DNA from: Methylovirgula sp.
GTDB lineage: Bacteria > Pseudomonadota > Alphaproteobacteria > Rhizobiales > Beijerinckiaceae
Direction: 5' to 3'
Length of the DNA stretch: 9,516 nucleotides
Assembly: GCA_030038595.1 (NCBI GenBank)
Contig: JASHSW010000058.1
Coordinates: forward strand, 1-9,516
Part shown: positions 6,672-9,516 of the stretch, piece by piece
Layout: the number at the start of each line of letters is the position of its first letter
How positions within the stretch are numbered: position 1 is the first letter of the stretch
The notes under the pieces: generated by a model
Databases searched by the model: none
What the model was told of the DNA's origin: nothing
The model's input: the letters and a program-made list of their open reading frames with translations, nothing else
Translations under genes and position numbers: made by a program

Positions 6672-7421
6672 TCATTGCCGGAACGGAAAATTGAACGCCT
6701 GCAACAGGGCGCGTGCCTCATCGTCGGATTTGGCGGTGGTGCAAACGACGACGTCGAGACCGAGAACGCTCTCGGTCTTATCGTAATCGATCTCCGGAAA
6801 CACGATGTGCTCTTTGATTCCCAAGGCGTAATTGCCGCGTCCGTCGAAGCTTTTCTGGCTCAAGCCGCGAAAGTCGCGCACCCGCGGCAGCGCAATCGTG
6901 ACAAGCCGATCGAGGAATTCGTACATCCGCGTCTTGCGCAACGTGACCTTCACTCCGATCGGCATATTCTCGCGCACCTTGAAGGTCGCGATGGCCTTGC
7001 GCGCCCGCGTGATGATTGGCTTCTGTCCGGCGATGAGCGCCAGGTCGGCGGCGGCGGACGTCACTTTCTTGGTATCGTTGACCGCCTCGCCGACCCCCAT
7101 ATTGAGCACGATCTTTTCGATCATTGGCACTTCGAGCGCGTTCTTGTAGCCGAATTCCTTGGTGAGCTGCGGACGCACCACATCGGTGTAATATTTCTTG
7201 AGCCGCGGCACGTAATCCTTCGGCACATCGAACGGCTCGGCTGCCGCGGCGCGCGGCTCTGCCTGCCGCTCACGCGCTTTGGCTTGCGCCTTGGCTTTGC
7301 CCTCGGCGGCCTTGGCGTTCTTCTCGGGCGCGGCGGCCTTTGCTTCGGGCTTCGCGCCCTTGGCCTTGTCCTTCGGCGCGGCCTTGGCGTCCTTCGCGCC
7401 TTTGCCTTTTGCTTCAGCCAT
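6672..7421 (-). CDS. rplE: 50S ribosomal protein L5 with an Ala/Lys-rich N-terminal extension
   Basis: L5 binds 5S rRNA with L18 in the central protuberance and bridges to S13 in the 30S head. From residue 70 on ([11 protein letters not shown]) the sequence is ordinary L5: [19 protein letters not shown] (101-119), [20 protein letters not shown] (132-151), [10 protein letters not shown] (153-162) and [18 protein letters not shown] (185-202). The full chain is 249 residues against about 180-187 usual, because residues 1-65 form a low-complexity extension with 24 Ala, 14 Lys and 3 Arg mixed with Glu and Pro. The ATG at 7421 has GGAG 9 bases upstream and overlaps rplX by 8 bases, so the extension is probably translated. 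A GTG at 7226 (residue 66) would give a 184-residue normal-length L5, but has no good ribosome binding site and would leave 187 idle bases. Confidence 0.95.
   Translation of the reverse strand: MAEAKGKGAKDAKAAPKDKAKGAKPEAKAAAPEKNAKAAEGKAKAQAKARERQAEPRAAAAEPFDVPKDYVPRLKKYYTDVVRPQLTKEFGYKNALEVPMIEKIVLNMGVGEAVNDTKKVTSAAADLALIAGQKPIITRARKAIATFKVRENMPIGVKVTLRKTRMYEFLDRLVTIALPRVRDFRGLSQKSFDGRGNYALGIKEHIVFPEIDYDKTESVLGLDVVVCTTAKSDDEARALLQAFNFPFRQ
7227..7421 (-). other. Low-complexity coding segment (L5 extension), imperfect repeats
   Basis: The first 65 codons of rplE are built from recurring Ala/Lys-type codons. Short DNA words recur on the plus strand, such as ggccttggcg at 7308-7317 and 7380-7389, and cttcgcgcc at 7350-7358 and 7392-7400. 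The frame is open throughout, with a lysine- and alanine-rich product resembling histone-H1-like tails in composition only. Growth by slippage or local duplication is a reasonable inference. Confidence 0.6.
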
Positions 7422-7731
7422 CGATCAGGTCTCCGGAACGTTTCGCAAACCGTACCTTGCGGCCGTCGTCGAGAATCTTGAATCCGACCCGCGTCGGCTT
7501 GTCGTCCTTGGGATCGACGAACGCCAGATTCGAGAGATGAATCGTGCCCTCTTTCGAGATGATGCCGCCCTCCTGCTTCGGCGTCTGGCGCTGATGGCGC
7601 TTGACGAGATTGACGCCGCGCACGACGGCGCGTCCTTCCTTCGGAAGCACGCGGATGACCTCTCCGGAGCGGCCCTTGTCGCGGCCGGCGATCACCACCA
7701 CCTTGTCGCCCTTCTTGATCTTGGCGGCCAT
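7414..7731 (-). CDS. rplX: 50S ribosomal protein L24
   Basis: L24 is an early 50S assembly initiator binding the 5' region of 23S rRNA near the peptide exit tunnel. The protein is 105 residues, the normal length. The KOW motif spans about residues 6-28 ([20 protein letters not shown]), followed by [12 protein letters not shown] (39-50), [20 protein letters not shown] (55-74) and the C-terminal [22 protein letters not shown] placed the start at the ATG at 7731, which shares one base with the rplN stop (TGATG) and has GGAGGT 6 bases upstream; the open frame reaching to 8040 runs inside rplN out of frame. Its stop overlaps the rplE start by 8 bases. Confidence 0.98.
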   Translation of the reverse strand: MAAKIKKGDKVVVIAGRDKGRSGEVIRVLPKEGRAVVRGVNLVKRHQRQTPKQEGGIISKEGTIHLSNLAFVDPKDDKPTRVGFKILDDGRKVRFAKRSGDLIDG

Positions 7732-8099
7732 CAGAGCACCTCCGGCGCGAGCGAGATGATCTTCATATGATTCTTGGCGCGCAGTTCGCGCGGCACCGGC
7801 CCGAAGATGCGCGTGCCGACCGGCTCCGCCTGCGCGGTGATCAGTACCGCGGCATTGGAATCGAAGCGGATCACCGAGCCGTCGGGCCGCTTGATGTCCT
7901 TGGCGGTGCGCACGACCACCGCCCGCATCACGTCGCCTTTCTTGACACGGCCGCGCGGGATCGCCTCCTTGATCGAGACGACGATCACGTCGCCGACGCC
8001 GGCGTATTTGCGCTTCGAGCCGCCGAGCACCTTGATGCACATCACGCGGCGCGCCCCAGAATTGTCGGCGACCTCGAGATTGGTCTGCATCTGAATCAT
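7731..8099 (-). CDS. rplN: 50S ribosomal protein L14
   Basis: L14 lies on the 50S interface beside L19, contacts helix 44 of 16S rRNA in an intersubunit bridge and is the docking site of silencing factor RsfS. The protein is 122 residues, exactly the family length, starting [20 protein letters not shown]. The signature [14 protein letters not shown] (74-87) and the end region [13 protein letters not shown] (95-107) are intact. AAGGAAGG lies 9 bases upstream of the ATG at 8099. It is the first gene of the classical spc operon, but only 29 bases separate it from rpsQ and I see no clear promoter there, so S10 and spc genes may be one transcript here. Confidence 0.98.
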   Translation of the reverse strand: MIQMQTNLEVADNSGARRVMCIKVLGGSKRKYAGVGDVIVVSIKEAIPRGRVKKGDVMRAVVVRTAKDIKRPDGSVIRFDSNAAVLITAQAEPVGTRIFGPVPRELRAKNHMKIISLAPEVL

Positions 8100-8128
8100 G
8101 GCGTCATGCCTTCCTTACGGTCCGAATC

Positions 8129-8368
8129 CTAAGCCTTTGCCGCCTCGACGACGATCCAACGTTTCAACTTCGAGATCGGCCGCGTCTCCTCGATGAACAC
8201 CGTATCACCCACCTTGGCGCTATTGCCTTCGTCATGCGCATGAAACTTCTTCGAGCGCCGCACCGTCTTCTTCAACAGCGGATGCGTGAAGCGTCGTTCG
8301 ACCTTCACGATCACGGTCTTGTTCTGCTTGTCGCTAACGACGACGCCCTGAAGAACTCGTTTCGGCAT
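8129..8368 (-). CDS. rpsQ: 30S ribosomal protein S17
   Basis: S17 is a primary 16S rRNA-binding protein of the 5' domain with an OB fold. From the ATG at 8368 it has 79 residues, starting [20 protein letters not shown] and including the conserved [21 protein letters not shown] (around 26-46) and [19 protein letters not shown] (53-71). A TTG two codons upstream (8374) could also initiate and lies nearer the AGGA motif, but the family begins MPKR, so I prefer the ATG. It follows rpmC after 12 bases and precedes rplN by 29. Confidence 0.97.
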   Translation of the reverse strand: MPKRVLQGVVVSDKQNKTVIVKVERRFTHPLLKKTVRRSKKFHAHDEGNSAKVGDTVFIEETRPISKLKRWIVVEAAKA

Positions 8369-8380
8369 GCTCAAAAAATC

Positions 8381-8590
8381 CTATCGCTTGGCGCCTTGTC
8401 GCTCGGCCGCAATCGTCTTCGCCCGGGCGATGTCGCGGCGCACGATCCGCACCCGCGCCGTATCCTGAAGCTGCCCCGTCGCCCGCTGAAAGCGCAGATT
8501 GAACTGCTCCTTCTTGAGGCTGAGAATCTCCTGTTCGAGCTGGTCTTCGCTCATGACCCGAAGGTCCGACAATCGCTGCTTGGCCTTCAT
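8381..8590 (-). CDS. rpmC: 50S ribosomal protein L29
   Basis: L29 lies at the peptide exit tunnel next to L23, where signal recognition particle and trigger factor dock. The protein is 69 residues, two long helices, as usual for the family (about 63-70). It starts [18 protein letters not shown], has the signature [11 protein letters not shown] (25-35) followed by [20 protein letters not shown] (37-56), and ends in a basic tail. The ATG at 8590 follows the rplP stop by 10 bases, with a G-rich run as a weak ribosome binding site, so coupling to rplP is likely. Confidence 0.97.
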   Translation of the reverse strand: MKAKQRLSDLRVMSEDQLEQEILSLKKEQFNLRFQRATGQLQDTARVRIVRRDIARAKTIAAERQGAKR

Positions 8591-8600
8591 CGCGCGCCCC

Positions 8601-9014
8601 CTATTCCACGATCCGCTGCACGAAGCGCGTCTTGATCGGCAGTTTGGCGGCGGCCAATGTCAAAGCCTCGCGCGCGACCTCGGTCGGCACGCCGTCGAGC
8701 TCGAACATGATGCGCCCCGGCGCCACGCGGCAGGCCCAGAATTCGGGCGCGCCCTTGCCTTTGCCCATCCGCACTTCGGTCGGCTTCTTCGAGACCGGCA
8801 CATCGGGAAAGATTCGGATCCACACCCGCCCGGCGCGTTTCATGTGGCGCGTCAAGGCGCGCCGCGCGGCCTCGATCTGCCGGGCGGTCAAGCGATCGGG
8901 TTCGAGCGCCTTCAGCCCGTACTGGCCGAAGTGCAGCTCGAAACCGGCTTTCGTGGCGCCGCGAATCCGGCCCTTGAAGGCCTTGCGAAATTTCGTGCGC
9001 TTGGGTTGCAACAT
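8601..9014 (-). CDS. rplP: 50S ribosomal protein L16
   Basis: L16 lies near the A site and peptidyl transferase centre and helps position the tRNA elbow. The protein is 137 residues, the normal length. It begins [19 protein letters not shown], and contains [18 protein letters not shown] (43-60), [19 protein letters not shown] (62-80) and the conserved loop VRMGKGKG (81-88); R82 corresponds to the arginine that is hydroxylated in E. coli L16. The end reads [14 protein letters not shown], as in the family. It begins 16 bases after the rpsC stop with only a weak GAG upstream, which suggests coupling to rpsC translation. Confidence 0.98.
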   Translation of the reverse strand: MLQPKRTKFRKAFKGRIRGATKAGFELHFGQYGLKALEPDRLTARQIEAARRALTRHMKRAGRVWIRIFPDVPVSKKPTEVRMGKGKGAPEFWACRVAPGRIMFELDGVPTEVAREALTLAAAKLPIKTRFVQRIVE

Positions 9015-9030
9015 GGTTCAACTCGTAAGG

Positions 9031-9516
9031 CTAGGCCACGTCGCGGTCGCGGCGCCGGCGTTCGCCGCCGCCGTGATCCTGCTCGGCCATTTTCTTGTCC
9101 TGTGCCATCGGATCGTGCTCGAGGATTTCGCCTTTGAAGATCCACACCTTGATGCCGCAGGTACCGTAGGCGGTATGCGCCGTCGCGGTGCCGTAATCGA
9201 CATCGGCGCGCAAGGTGTGCAGCGGCACGCGACCCTCGCGGTACCATTCGAGGCGGGCGATTTCGGCGCCGCCAAGACGGCCGGAACAATTGATCCGGAT
9301 GCCTTCCGCGCCAAGCCGCATCGCCGATTGCACCGCCCGCTTCATCGCGCGCCGGAAGGCGACGCGCCGCTCGAGCTGTTGGGCGATCGAATCGGCGACC
9401 AAGGTCGCGTCGATCTCGGGCTTGCGCACCTCGACGATGTTGATGACCACTTCGGAATCGGTGAGCCTGGCGACGGTCTTACGGATCTTGTCGATGTCGG
9501 CGCCCTTCTTGCCGAT
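9031..9516 (-). CDS. rpsC: 30S ribosomal protein S3, C-terminal part (cut by right window edge)
   Basis: S3 sits at the mRNA entry pore of the 30S head and takes part in mRNA unwinding. The 161 codons in the window start at [13 protein letters not shown], whose GKKG is the GxxG loop of the KH RNA-binding domain. By comparison with E. coli S3, roughly 76 N-terminal residues lie outside. Conserved C-domain blocks follow: [60 protein letters not shown] and [12 protein letters not shown]. The chain ends with a hydrophilic tail of about 27 residues ([13 protein letters not shown] at the end); this part of S3 varies between species. It lies 16 bases before rplP. rplV is expected upstream. Confidence 0.98.
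   Translation of the reverse strand: MGKKGADIDKIRKTVARLTDSEVVINIVEVRKPEIDATLVADSIAQQLERRVAFRRAMKRAVQSAMRLGAEGIRINCSGRLGGAEIARLEWYREGRVPLHTLRADVDYGTATAHTAYGTCGIKVWIFKGEILEHDPMAQDKKMAEQDHGGGERRRRDRDVA

Noticed and set aside
6661..6673. Inverted repeat GAGAC-GTC-GTCTC at the end of rplE
   Set aside because: Only a 5-bp stem, overlapping the stop codon region, and easily a chance match.
6675..7481. Plus-strand open frame of 268 codons
   Set aside because: Antisense to rplE; the Leu/Gly/Ala-rich end is simply the complement of the Ala/Lys tail of L5.
8369..8374. TTG start two codons upstream of rpsQ
   Set aside because: Possible, but the family begins MPKRVLQG at the ATG at 8368; no evidence that the extra two residues are used.
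1..9516. A novel accessory or defence system in the window
   Set aside because: Every gene belongs to the conserved ribosomal-protein/secY/adk/rpoA cluster in its normal order; no mobile element, repeat array or unassigned gene was seen.

Overview
This window is a typical alphaproteobacterial ribosomal-protein supercluster, read entirely on the minus strand. Transcription runs from the right edge to the left edge. In transcription order the genes are: rpsC (5' end cut off), rplP, rpmC, rpsQ, rplN, rplX, rplE, rpsN, rpsH, rplF, rplR, rpsE, rpmD, rplO, secY, adk, rpsM, rpsK and rpoA (3' end cut off). The order is that of the end of the S10 operon, the whole spc operon and the start of the alpha operon. 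High GC content, the secY-adk-rpsM junction without rpmJ, infA or map, an adenylate kinase with a short LID, a zinc-free long S14 and the general wording of the proteins suggest an alphaproteobacterium, probably Rhizobiales/Hyphomicrobiales. I cannot name a genus.

Layout. 9516-5002 holds twelve tightly packed genes (rpsC to rplR) and 4959-3707 holds rpsE, rpmD and rplO. Genes are separated by 1 to 42 bases or overlap (rplN/rplX share 1 base, rplX/rplE share 8). A 122-base gap with a strong GC hairpin precedes secY (3584-2250), and adk (2253-1666) overlaps the secY stop by 4 bases. The largest gap, 248 bases (1665-1418), separates adk from rpsM and holds a credible promoter and several hairpins. 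rpsM (GTG start), rpsK and rpoA (GTG start) follow. No stretch longer than 300 bases lacks a gene, and I see no plus-strand gene, mobile element, tRNA, CRISPR or clear intrinsic terminator.

Together the genes supply 30S proteins (S3, S17, S14, S8, S5, S13, S11), 50S proteins (L16, L29, L14, L24, L5, L6, L18, L30, L15), the Sec translocon channel, adenylate kinase and the RNA polymerase alpha subunit.

No undescribed biological system is visible. The points most worth a second look are a roughly 65-residue Ala/Lys-rich N-terminal extension on L5, the promoter and leader hairpin before rpsM, a 19-base GC hairpin touching the secY ribosome binding site, and a 9-bp hairpin between rpsK and rpoA.
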